This document shows positions 1-7,373 of a stretch of 64,000 bases of DNA, piece after piece. Under the pieces are notes generated by a model that ran no database searches, was not told where the DNA came from, and saw only the letters and a list, made by a program, of their open reading frames with translations. The translations under genes were made by a program, and so were the position numbers. Each line of letters opens with the position of its first letter. The first letter of the stretch is position 1. The stretch lies in assembly GCA_963803065.1 (NCBI GenBank), contig CAWDKW010000014.1, positions 62,001 through 126,000 on the forward strand, given 5' to 3'. This DNA comes from DASXMT01 sp963803065 (lineage in GTDB: Bacteria; Actinomycetota; Acidimicrobiia; Acidimicrobiales; RAAP-2).

Positions 1-111
1 GTCACGCAGGCTTCCACGGAAGGCGGGCTCGAGGAATTCGTCGAGAAAGCCGGGCAGCTCCATGACGTGGCTGTCGGCATCGAGGATTTCGCGGGTCCTG
101 GCGTAGGTCAT
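1..111 (-). CDS. Amidohydrolase family protein, N-terminal part only (runs off left edge)
   Basis: The first 37 codons of a leftward gene are present, starting at ATG 111 and running past base 1. The visible peptide begins MTYARTREILDADSHVMELP. The D-A-D-S-H-V stretch followed by an acidic residue is the metal-site strand of Amidohydro_2-type TIM-barrel hydrolases in the DxH variant, and three complete relatives lie in this window. The gene is divergent from the tetR gene at 186, and the palindrome at 171-185 lies about 60 bases upstream, so the regulator probably controls it too. The family is clear from the motif and context; the substrate is unknown. Confidence 0.7.
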   Translation of the reverse strand, partial: MTYARTREILDADSHVMELPGFLDEFLEPAFRGSLRD

Positions 112-170
112 AGCGCTCCTCCGAGCAGCCCGTGACGTACCGACCACCCCGTCGCCGGCCTCCGGGCTTA

Positions 171-185
171 GTGACATAATGTCAC
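171..185. promoter_or_regulatory. Perfect 15-bp palindrome, probable TetR operator overlapping a -10 element
   Basis: GTGACATAATGTCAC has 7-bp arms around a central A. It ends one base before the GTG start of the TetR gene and contains CATAAT (175-180), a 5/6 match to a -10 hexamer. A repressor bound here would block its own promoter and probably that of the divergent amidohydrolase gene. A near copy occurs at 2596-2610. That it is an operator is inferred from symmetry, position and the second copy. Confidence 0.6.
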
Positions 186-869
186 GTGGCACAAAGACGG
201 GCAACCAGTCCGAGTTCGCTGGCGGTTGAACGCGCAGGCGATAGCGGCGACCGCGGCCCGGTGCAGATGGCCAGGTTGCGACGCGCCGATCGACGGGCGG
301 TATTGCTCGACGCGGCGATCGCCATCGCCGTCGACCATGGGATCGAGGCGGTCTCGATGGAGACCGTGGCTACCCGGGCAGGCGTCAGCCGGCCGCTCGT
401 CTACAAGCACTTCGCCAACGCCGGCGAGTTGCTTGCCGCAGCGTACCGCCGGGAGGCGTCGGCGCTCGACGATGAGATCGTGGCCGTTGTGAGCCAGGCT
501 CGCGGCTCAGGTCTGGAGGGAACGATCCGCAGCATGGTCGGGGCCATCATCGACGGCGCCGAATCGCGGGGTGCGGTGCTGACTCAGTTCATCCGCGCCG
601 GTGGGCGCGACGGGGAGGCCCGCCAGGATCAGCGAGCTCGCGATCGCCGCACGGTGCGCTATTTCACCAGGTTGGCCGCGGAGGAGCACGGACTCGGCGA
701 ACGGGAGGCCAAAGCGGCCATGGGGGTGTTGCTGACCGGTATCGATTCTCTGCTCCATCAGTGGCGCGAGCGCCCCACCGGCGAGCAGCGGCTGTTCCTC
801 GAGGACCTCTATGTGGCTCTCGTTCTCGGTGGCCTGCAACAGCTCGCCCGGAGTCAGTTCGAGCGTTGA
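186..869 (+). CDS. TetR/AcrR family transcriptional regulator
   Basis: A 227-residue protein whose helix-turn-helix lies at about residues 35-82 (AVLLDAAIAIAVDHGIEAVS, then ETVATRAGVSRPLVYKHF), followed by a helical ligand-binding domain. GTG 186 is chosen because the CATAAT -10 at 175-180 would start transcription at about 186-188, giving a leaderless message. GTG 261 and ATG 267 would remove an atypically long N-terminus, and none of the three has a good Shine-Dalgarno sequence. The gene converges with the acyl-CoA synthetase gene, with a 16-base tail overlap. It probably represses itself and nearby CoA-dependent catabolic genes, with an acyl-CoA or aromatic effector; the effector is a guess. 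Confidence 0.9.
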   Translation: MAQRRATSPSSLAVERAGDSGDRGPVQMARLRRADRRAVLLDAAIAIAVDHGIEAVSMETVATRAGVSRPLVYKHFANAGELLAAAYRREASALDDEIVAVVSQARGSGLEGTIRSMVGAIIDGAESRGAVLTQFIRAGGRDGEARQDQRARDRRTVRYFTRLAAEEHGLGEREAKAAMGVLLTGIDSLLHQWRERPTGEQRLFLEDLYVALVLGGLQQLARSQFER

Positions 870-2536
870 CCGTCTGAGCGGTCCGATGCCAGGGCGTCGC
901 CCCGATCGGCGGCCACCAGGAGCCGGTGGGCGGCGGCATAGTCCGCCTTTCCCGTCGCCGCCCGCGGGACGGCCTCGACCAGCAGGATGTCCCTGGGTGC
1001 CTTGTAGTGGGCCAGCTGGGAGGAGACGTGCTCGCTGAGCCGCTCCGGGGCGACATCCGATCGGGGATCAACGGCCACGACTGCAGCCACGCGCTGGCCG
1101 AATGCCGGATCCGCGATCCCGAGTACGAGGCAGTCGGTGACGCCCGGGTGGCGCTTGATCACCTCTTCGACCTCTTCGGCATAGATCTTCTCGCCGCCCG
1201 AATTGATGCACTGGGCCCCTCGACCCAGGACGTGGACGACCCCGTTGCCATCGATCGTCGCCCAGTCGCCGGGGATGGCATAGCGCCGGCCTGCGATGTC
1301 GCGAAATGTGCGGGCCGACTTCGCCGAGTCCTTGTAGTAGCGGTCGGGGACCCCGACCGAGAGGGCCAATTGCCCGGCGACCCCGGAGCCGGGGACGACG
1401 TCCCGATCCTCTTCGGTCAGGACCCGCACCCCCGGTACCGGAGAGAAGCTTCCCGTCGGTACCACGGCGCCCCTGATCGATAGGGAAACGCCCATGAGGC
1501 CCTCTGTCGACGACATGTAGTCGACGATCGACGATCCGGGTAGGTGATCGAGCAAGCCGCGCTTTGTCTCCGCCGAGAACATGGCGCCCGAAGATGCGAT
1601 CGTCCGCAGCGATTCCAGGTTCCGGTGCCGTCCGGAGGACGCCGTCTCGCGGACGGCGGCCAGCATGGGCCGGGCGAACGGCTCGCCGACGATGGCGATC
1701 ACCTGTACCCGCTCCCGTTCGGCGACGTCCCAGAGCTCGGCGGCATCAAATCGACGACCGCCGCACAAGGCCACCTTGCCGCCGAGGAGGAGCCCGGCCT
1801 GCATCCCGATCACCAGGGCGGTGGCATGGACGAGCGGCGAGGCGGGGAGGGTGACCGGTTGTCTCCCTTCCTCGTGCAGGTGGTGGCAGAGCGCGACGGC
1901 TTCTCCGCAGTCGCCCAGCGGCTCGCGGCCGTTGCGGGTTGGCACCGCGCCCAGTAGCCCCTTCACCGCCGGGCCGATGCGCCGGACGACGCCCTTCGGC
2001 ATCCCGGTCGTGCCGCCCGTGTAGGTCATCGAGACATCGTCCTCGCTGCGGGGTATCGGCGGAGCGGGGGAGTGGGCCGACACGATCGCTTCGTACGACG
2101 ATGCTCGAGCGACGCTCGCGCCGCCGCCGTCATCGACCTCGAGGAGCAGCCGTAGGCTCGGGCAGCGGGGCACGACCCGGGCCACTCGCTGAGCCAGGCT
2201 CGAGTGGAAGACCAGGGCCTGCGCGCCCGAGTCGTGGAGCAGGTACTCGAGCTCACCGTCGAGGTACCGGTAGTTCACGTTCACCGGGACGGCCCGAATC
2301 TTCAGAGCGGCAAAGTAGGTCTCGATGTACTCGGGCGAGTTGTAGAGGTACTGGGCTACGGTTCCCCCCTCCGCCACCCCTGCAGCGGCCAACGCAGCGG
2401 CAACGCGACTGGCACGATCCTCGAGGGCGCGCCAGGTCACCCTGACCTCGCCCTGCACGACCGCCTCGGCGTCGGGAACGGTCGACGCGACCGATTCCCA
2501 GAGCGAGGCCCAATGGTTCATGGGGCGCTCGTCCAT
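854..2536 (-). CDS. AMP-dependent acyl-CoA synthetase/ligase (FadD-like)
   Basis: A 560-residue member of the ANL superfamily, which adenylates a carboxylic acid and transfers it to CoA. The phosphate-binding motif TYTGGTTGMPKG is at residues 171-182, the A5-type motif YMSSTEG is mid-protein, the hinge region with GDWATIDGNGVVHVLGRG precedes GGEKIYAEEVE, and the catalytic lysine in TGKAD is near residue 530. Length matches the family. ATG 2536 is preceded by a GGGAGGT ribosome site. The gene diverges from the binding-protein gene at 2705, and the palindrome at 2596-2610 sits between them. It probably activates an acid for the neighbouring thiolase and CoA-transferase enzymes; chain length or ring type cannot be told. 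Confidence 0.93.
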   Translation of the reverse strand: MDERPMNHWASLWESVASTVPDAEAVVQGEVRVTWRALEDRASRVAAALAAAGVAEGGTVAQYLYNSPEYIETYFAALKIRAVPVNVNYRYLDGELEYLLHDSGAQALVFHSSLAQRVARVVPRCPSLRLLLEVDDGGGASVARASSYEAIVSAHSPAPPIPRSEDDVSMTYTGGTTGMPKGVVRRIGPAVKGLLGAVPTRNGREPLGDCGEAVALCHHLHEEGRQPVTLPASPLVHATALVIGMQAGLLLGGKVALCGGRRFDAAELWDVAERERVQVIAIVGEPFARPMLAAVRETASSGRHRNLESLRTIASSGAMFSAETKRGLLDHLPGSSIVDYMSSTEGLMGVSLSIRGAVVPTGSFSPVPGVRVLTEEDRDVVPGSGVAGQLALSVGVPDRYYKDSAKSARTFRDIAGRRYAIPGDWATIDGNGVVHVLGRGAQCINSGGEKIYAEEVEEVIKRHPGVTDCLVLGIADPAFGQRVAAVVAVDPRSDVAPERLSEHVSSQLAHYKAPRDILLVEAVPRAATGKADYAAAHRLLVAADRGDALASDRSDGQRSN

Positions 2537-2595
2537 GTCGTCTACCTCCCTCGCTGTCCCGACCCAAAGGGGGTTCCCCCCGAGAGGCCGATTAA

Positions 2596-2610
2596 GTTAC
2601 AGTTTGTCAC
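2596..2610. promoter_or_regulatory. Second TetR-type palindrome in the fadD/SBP divergent promoter
   Basis: GTTACAGTTTGTCAC matches the pattern GTkACA-N3-TGTCAC shared with the perfect palindrome at 171-185, with one arm mismatch. It lies 60 bases upstream of the acyl-CoA synthetase ATG and 95 upstream of the binding-protein ATG. The two copies flank the TetR/ligase convergent pair, which makes the TetR protein the obvious candidate binder. This is inference from sequence similarity. Confidence 0.5.
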
Positions 2611-2704
2611 TATCGGCACACCGGGAGCATCGACCCGGTGGCCGAGGATGGGGACCCGATCCGACCAGTGTGCCGGTGAGGGGCGAAACCAGGGGGGTGG
2701 ACGT

Positions 2705-4360
2705 ATGCCTGATCGGATGGGCCGGCGATCCTTCATCGCCGGCGGCATGGCGGTGGTTGCGGGGGCGGCGGGAGGCCTCTCCCTCCCGGCGGCGGCCGAT
2801 GCCGCCTCGGGGCCGGTGAACAACGGCCCGGGCCGCAACGGGATCTCGACGGCCAGGGCCAAGCGGGGCGGCAGCCTGGTCTATGGCACCGATTCCGAAG
2901 AGCAGGGGTTCGATCCTACCGTCGCCGAGTGGGACGAGAACGGCTATATGTACGGGCTGACGGTGTTCGACCCCTTGACCGCCGTCACCACCAGTGGCCA
3001 GGTGGTGCCCTATCTGGCCCAGTCGGTCACCCCCAACGCCGACTTCACCTCGTGGACGATCACCATGCGGCCCAACGTCGACTTCCACGACGGCACACCC
3101 TGTGACGGGGCCGCGTTGTACACCAACTTGAAGAAGCAATCGTCCTCGATCCTGACCGGGGCCGTGTTCGCGCAATTCATCAAGGTCGTCACCCAGACCG
3201 GTCCGCTGTCCGTGCGGGTCGACATGACCGAGCCCTGGACCACCTTCCCCTTCTACACGTCGTCGGTGTCGCAGGTGGGCTACGTCGCCGCGCCCTCGAT
3301 GCTCAACGACCCCAACGGCACGCTGCATCCCATCGGTACCGGTCCGTTCAAGTTCCAGGAGTGGAATCCCAACGACCACTTCACCGCCGTCCGCAACCCC
3401 AACTACTGGCGCACCGGTTACCCCCTCCTGGACACGATCACCTACAAGCCGATCGCTGACGCCGATGCCCGCTCGGAGGCACTGCAGGCCGGCAACATCG
3501 ACATGATGAACACCAACACGCCGCAGGTCATCGTGCTGTACCGGGGAAAACGGGAATGGTCCTACGTGGACGACAGCGGTGCCATCGTCGGCGAGCCCAA
3601 CGTCAACTGCATCCAACTCAACTGCGGTGCGCCCCCGTTCGACAACAAGAACGCCCGCCTGGCCATGGCCAAGTCCTACTCCCAGGAGGAGGAGAGCCGC
3701 ATCATCGGGCTCGGGGTCACCACCCCGGTCAACAGCCCGTTCGTCAAGGGCACGCCGTACTACAGCGAGACGTCGTATCCCGGTTACGATCTGGCCGGGG
3801 CCAAGGCCGCGGTCAAGGAGTACACGCGAGCGACGGGCAAGCCCCTCTCGTTCACCCTCGGGTACATTCCTGACCCGACCGTCCAGCGGACCGCCCTCTA
3901 CCTGCAGCAGCACTATCAGGAGGCGGGGATGAAGGTGGCGCTGGCGGTGATCGACCAGAACGCCCTCATCAGTGACGCCGTCGCCGGCAAGTACCAGGCC
4001 GTGACCTGGCGCCAGTTCGGCACGGTCAACCCCGACCTCAACTACGTGTTCTGGAGCGCCGACACCGTCAACAAGTCGGGGATCTCGCTCAACATCGCCC
4101 GCAACAACGACCCTCGGATCCAGGCCGCGCTGACCACCGGCCGTCAGAGCAGCGATGCCGCCGCTCGGGTCAAGGCCTACCAGTCGATCGGCGAGTACCT
4201 GGCCCAGGACCTGCCCTACACCTGGCTGGGCCGATCGGTGTGGGCCGTGGTGGCCAAGGCCAAGGTCCAGAACTTCAACAACCCGGTGGCCCCCGACGGC
4301 AGCAAGCTGATCGGTATGGCCAGCGGTTCCACGTGGCCCACTCCGGTGTGGATCAGCTGA
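2705..4360 (+). CDS. ABC transporter substrate-binding protein, family 5 (peptide/opine/nickel type), Tat-exported
   Basis: 551 residues. The N-terminus MPDRMGRRSFIAGG, followed by a hydrophobic stretch, is a twin-arginine signal peptide. The mature part starts near KRGGSLVYGTDSEEQGFDPT and contains family signatures such as DGTPCDGAALYTNLK, GTGPFKFQEWNPNDHFTAVRN and NPNYWR, typical of SBP_bac_5 extracytoplasmic binding proteins. ATG 2705 has an AGGGGGGTGG ribosome site; the open frame extends upstream but without a better start. No permease or ATPase gene follows, so it is an orphan binding protein or works with a transporter encoded elsewhere. It overlaps the convergent amidohydrolase gene by 8 bases. 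The ligand is unknown. Confidence 0.92.
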   Translation: MPDRMGRRSFIAGGMAVVAGAAGGLSLPAAADAASGPVNNGPGRNGISTARAKRGGSLVYGTDSEEQGFDPTVAEWDENGYMYGLTVFDPLTAVTTSGQVVPYLAQSVTPNADFTSWTITMRPNVDFHDGTPCDGAALYTNLKKQSSSILTGAVFAQFIKVVTQTGPLSVRVDMTEPWTTFPFYTSSVSQVGYVAAPSMLNDPNGTLHPIGTGPFKFQEWNPNDHFTAVRNPNYWRTGYPLLDTITYKPIADADARSEALQAGNIDMMNTNTPQVIVLYRGKREWSYVDDSGAIVGEPNVNCIQLNCGAPPFDNKNARLAMAKSYSQEEESRIIGLGVTTPVNSPFVKGTPYYSETSYPGYDLAGAKAAVKEYTRATGKPLSFTLGYIPDPTVQRTALYLQQHYQEAGMKVALAVIDQNALISDAVAGKYQAVTWRQFGTVNPDLNYVFWSADTVNKSGISLNIARNNDPRIQAALTTGRQSSDAAARVKAYQSIGEYLAQDLPYTWLGRSVWAVVAKAKVQNFNNPVAPDGSKLIGMASGSTWPTPVWIS

Positions 4361-5678
4361 GCTCGGCGGGAGTGGCGGCCGGGCGGCGGCCGGCCTTGGC
4401 CGCCGCCACCCGGTTGGCGATCCTGGCCCAGGCCTGACGGTCGCGTTCACCGGCCGGGCGCCCCACCCGGGTAACCGTGTCGACATCGGGCGACTCGGCC
4501 CGGAGGGCGCCGACCCGGCAGGCGTCGGGTGAGCGCCGGGCAAACGGGTCGAACTGGTAGTGGCGCATGGCGTTGCCGTGGGTGATGGCCTCGACGACCG
4601 TGTCGCTGACCCCGTCCAGGAGCTCAGCGAGGACCTCGGGGCCGTGGGGCCACACCCCGTCGGAGTGGGGGTAGTCGGACTCCCAGCACACGTTGTCCAC
4701 GTTGAAGTGGGACAGGTTCTCGATCCCCACCGGGTCGCTGATGAAACAGCACAGGATGTTGCGCCGGAAGACCTCGGCCGGGCCGTTGATGCCCTCGGGG
4801 AAGCGATGGCCGGTCCAGCCGTGATGGCGCTCGCCCACGTGCTCGGACCGCCACAGGAAGTAGGGGATCCAGCCGACATCGCCCTCGGTGAGGGAGAAGC
4901 GGAGCTCGGGGAAGCGGGCGAATGCGTCGCACCAGATGAGGTCGACCATGGTGAAGATGGAGGCGACCGAGGACAGGCTGATGGCCACGCTGGCCGGCGC
5001 ATCGGCCGACGTGTGGGCGGTCTGCGAGGACGAGCCGACGTGGCAGCACAGCACCGTCCCCTCGTCCGAGCAGGCGGCGAAGAGCGGGTCCCAGTAGCGG
5101 CTGTGGATGCTGGCCATGCCCAACGCTTCGGGGTTCTCGGAGAAGGTGACGGCGTGGCAGCCCATGGTCGCCAGGCGACGCACCTCGGTGGCCGCTCGCT
5201 CGGCGTCGTAGAGGGGGAGGATCCCACAGGGGATGAACCGTTCCGGATAGGCGCCGCACCATTCGTCGACGTGCCAGTCGTTGTAGGCGCCGATCATGAT
5301 GTCGTTCAGGTGGCGGTCGGGTCCCTGGCTGAGCACCTGCCCCGAGAACCCGGGCCAGTTGGGAAAGTTCAGTCCGGCCAGCTGTCCGCCGGCGTTCATG
5401 TCCCGGACCCGCTCGTGCACGTCGTAGCACCCGGGCCGCATCTCGTCGTAGCGGCTGGCGTCGATGTTGTAGAACTCGGGCGGCTTGCCGGCCACCGCGT
5501 TCAGGCCCAGGTTCCGGCCCCGGACATCGCCGTAGTACCACTGCTCGACCCCGTCGGCCTCGAGCACGACCCGCGGCGCCCGGCTCCGGTAGCGGTCCGG
5601 GACGTGGGAAGTGAACATGTCCGCCGGCTCGGCGATGTGGTCGTCCACGCTGATGAGAATGAGCTCTTCAGGGTTCAC
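4353..5678 (-). CDS. Amidohydrolase family protein (DxH type)
   Basis: 441 residues from GTG 5678, preceded by GGAGGGAGGG; an upstream in-frame ATG at 5726 lacks this. Metal-site motifs are ISVDDHIAEP near the N-terminus, a mid-protein His in CCHVGSSS and the late Asp in WESDYPHSDG. It also has the family stretches DEMRPGCYD, LNFPNWPGF and YNDWHVDEWCG shared with the genes at 10529 and 42656. These are metal-dependent TIM-barrel hydrolases or decarboxylases of the ACMSD-like branch. Neighbours suggest a role in ring-compound or CoA-linked catabolism, but the reaction is not known. Confidence 0.9.
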   Translation of the reverse strand: MNPEELILISVDDHIAEPADMFTSHVPDRYRSRAPRVVLEADGVEQWYYGDVRGRNLGLNAVAGKPPEFYNIDASRYDEMRPGCYDVHERVRDMNAGGQLAGLNFPNWPGFSGQVLSQGPDRHLNDIMIGAYNDWHVDEWCGAYPERFIPCGILPLYDAERAATEVRRLATMGCHAVTFSENPEALGMASIHSRYWDPLFAACSDEGTVLCCHVGSSSQTAHTSADAPASVAISLSSVASIFTMVDLIWCDAFARFPELRFSLTEGDVGWIPYFLWRSEHVGERHHGWTGHRFPEGINGPAEVFRRNILCCFISDPVGIENLSHFNVDNVCWESDYPHSDGVWPHGPEVLAELLDGVSDTVVEAITHGNAMRHYQFDPFARRSPDACRVGALRAESPDVDTVTRVGRPAGERDRQAWARIANRVAAAKAGRRPAATPAELS

Positions 5679-5766
5679 GGCCCTCCCTCCCTGGCCAGCG
5701 GAGACCGCTGGTGGCGCCCCGATCACGCTACCGGTGACGGCACCGCGACCACAAGGTTGTTACCGT

Positions 5767-6939
5767 GTGGGCGTGGCAGCGTCGCATCCGTACCACGACG
5801 TGGCCATTGCCGCCGTGGCCAACAGCCGCCAGGCTCGCCGGCTCGAGGGCGCCGACTCCCTGTCGATCACGCTCGACGCCGCCCTGTCCGTGCTCGAGAC
5901 GGCGGGGATGGACGCGTCCGAGGTCGACGGGGTCGCGGGACGGCACGGTACCTCGCTGGCCTACCGGCTCGGGATCGGGCCGGTCTGGGACCCCCGTCTG
6001 AGCGGCGGGGTCGACGCCGTGCTCATGGTGGCGGCGGCGGTGGCGACCGGCGCAGCCGACGCCGTCCTGCTGGCTGACGGGGAGGCCGGCACCTACACCG
6101 ATCTGGCGGCCATGGCCCCGTGGACCCGTCCCGGCAACGAGTTCGTGGCCCCCTTCGGGATGTTCACCGCGGCCGAGTTCGCCCTCATCGCCCGGCGGCA
6201 CATGGAGCGCCACGGGACGACCGTCGAGCAGATGGCGCACGTGGCCGCCACCATCAGGAACAACGGCAGCGTCAACCCCGACGCCATCTACTACGGGCGC
6301 GGCCCGTTCACCCCTGCCGATATCCGCTCGTCTCGGCCGGTGGCTGAGCCGTTCAACCTGCTCGACTGCGCCACCACCTCCGAAGGAGCGACTGCGTTGC
6401 TGATCACCACGGCCGAGCGGGCAGCCGACCTCCGGTGCCCCCCGGTCTACGTGCTGGGTGGAGGTATCGATCATTTCGGCCCCTCCTACCAACACCCGCC
6501 CAGTTGGGACCTGACCGGGAACACCGATGTCCCCAACGGCTACGTGGGCCGGCGGGCGGCGCGCCAGGCCTTCGCCGCCGCCGGGATCGGTCCGGATGAG
6601 GTTGACGGCTGCGAATTCTACGACCCCTTCTCCTTCGAGCTGATCCGCCAGTTCGAGGCGTTCGGGTTCTGCGCCGAGGGTGAGGGCGGGGAGTACGTGA
6701 CGTCGGGGGTGATCGAGCCGACTGGGCGGCACCCGGTGACGACCGACGGCGGCACCATGTCATTCAGTCATCCGGGGGGTCTGACCCAGATGCTGCAGCG
6801 AGTGGTGCGGGGCGTCGAGCAGATCCAGGGCCGGGCCAACGGCGTGCAACTGTCGGACCCCGAGGTGGTCATGTGCACGTGCGGTGGCGCCGGCGCGCTG
6901 TTCAACGACGTCGTGCTGTTGGGCAAGAACCGGCCGTGA
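5767..6939 (+). CDS. Thiolase-fold lipid-transfer/aldolase-like protein (Ltp2-like)
   Basis: 390 residues from GTG 5767 (GTG 5773 is possible). The fold follows the thiolase/SCP-x pattern, with VGAADAV-type central strands, a YDPFSFELIRQFEAFGFC segment and CTCGGAGALFN near the end. The usual N-terminal nucleophile (NACASG-like) is not visible, and GHP is replaced by SHPGG. This resembles the Ltp2-type proteins that act as retro-aldolases with a DUF35 partner in sterol side-chain degradation. The downstream gene is exactly such a DUF35 protein and overlaps it (GTGA at 6936-6939), so a two-subunit complex is likely. The substrate is inferred only loosely as a side-chain CoA thioester. Confidence 0.85.
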   Translation: MGVAASHPYHDVAIAAVANSRQARRLEGADSLSITLDAALSVLETAGMDASEVDGVAGRHGTSLAYRLGIGPVWDPRLSGGVDAVLMVAAAVATGAADAVLLADGEAGTYTDLAAMAPWTRPGNEFVAPFGMFTAAEFALIARRHMERHGTTVEQMAHVAATIRNNGSVNPDAIYYGRGPFTPADIRSSRPVAEPFNLLDCATTSEGATALLITTAERAADLRCPPVYVLGGGIDHFGPSYQHPPSWDLTGNTDVPNGYVGRRAARQAFAAAGIGPDEVDGCEFYDPFSFELIRQFEAFGFCAEGEGGEYVTSGVIEPTGRHPVTTDGGTMSFSHPGGLTQMLQRVVRGVEQIQGRANGVQLSDPEVVMCTCGGAGALFNDVVLLGKNRP

Positions 6940-7373
6940 CCCGCCTCGACCCGCAACCGGCGGGCATCCCCGTCCCCCACCCGTCGCAATGGAGCCGGCC
7001 GTTCTGGGAGGGATGCGCCGTCGGCGAGCTCCGCTACCAGCGGTGCGACCAGTGCGGGCAGGCGCTCTTCAACCCGGGGCCGATCTGCCGACGGTGCCGG
7101 AGCCGTGACCTGCTCTGGCGGGTGAGCCGGGGGAGGGGGAGCGTCTACAGCTGGACGATCTCGTGGCAGCCCCCGTCGCCCGGATTCGTCGTCCCCTATG
7201 CACCGGCCATCATCGACGTCGACGAGGGCTACCAGATGCTCTCCAACATCATCGAGTGCGACACGGCCGACGTCCGGGTCGGGTTGGACGTGGAAGTCGC
7301 CTTCCACCCGGTCGGGGAGGGCGTGAGCCTCCCCTACTTCCGACCCCGCCGACCCCTGGGACCCGGCCGATGA
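6936..7373 (+). CDS. Zn-ribbon and OB-fold protein, DUF35 family (acyl-CoA-binding partner)
   Basis: 145 residues starting at GTG 6936 inside the stop codon of the thiolase-like gene. A four-cysteine zinc ribbon (CDQCG...CRRC) occupies about residues 37-57. An OB-fold follows, with GSVYSWTISWQPPSPGF and VPYAPAIIDVDEG. DUF35 proteins pair with thiolase-fold enzymes and supply acyl-CoA binding. It overlaps the next gene by ATGA (7370-7373), so all three genes are translationally coupled. Confidence 0.9.
   Translation: MTRLDPQPAGIPVPHPSQWSRPFWEGCAVGELRYQRCDQCGQALFNPGPICRRCRSRDLLWRVSRGRGSVYSWTISWQPPSPGFVVPYAPAIIDVDEGYQMLSNIIECDTADVRVGLDVEVAFHPVGEGVSLPYFRPRRPLGPGR

Noticed and set aside
2597..5227. 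A very long leftward open frame (over 870 codons) across the binding-protein and amidohydrolase genes
   Set aside because: It is a GC-rich shadow: low-complexity Arg/Pro/Ser/Gly composition, no family motif, and it covers two genes with clear motifs.
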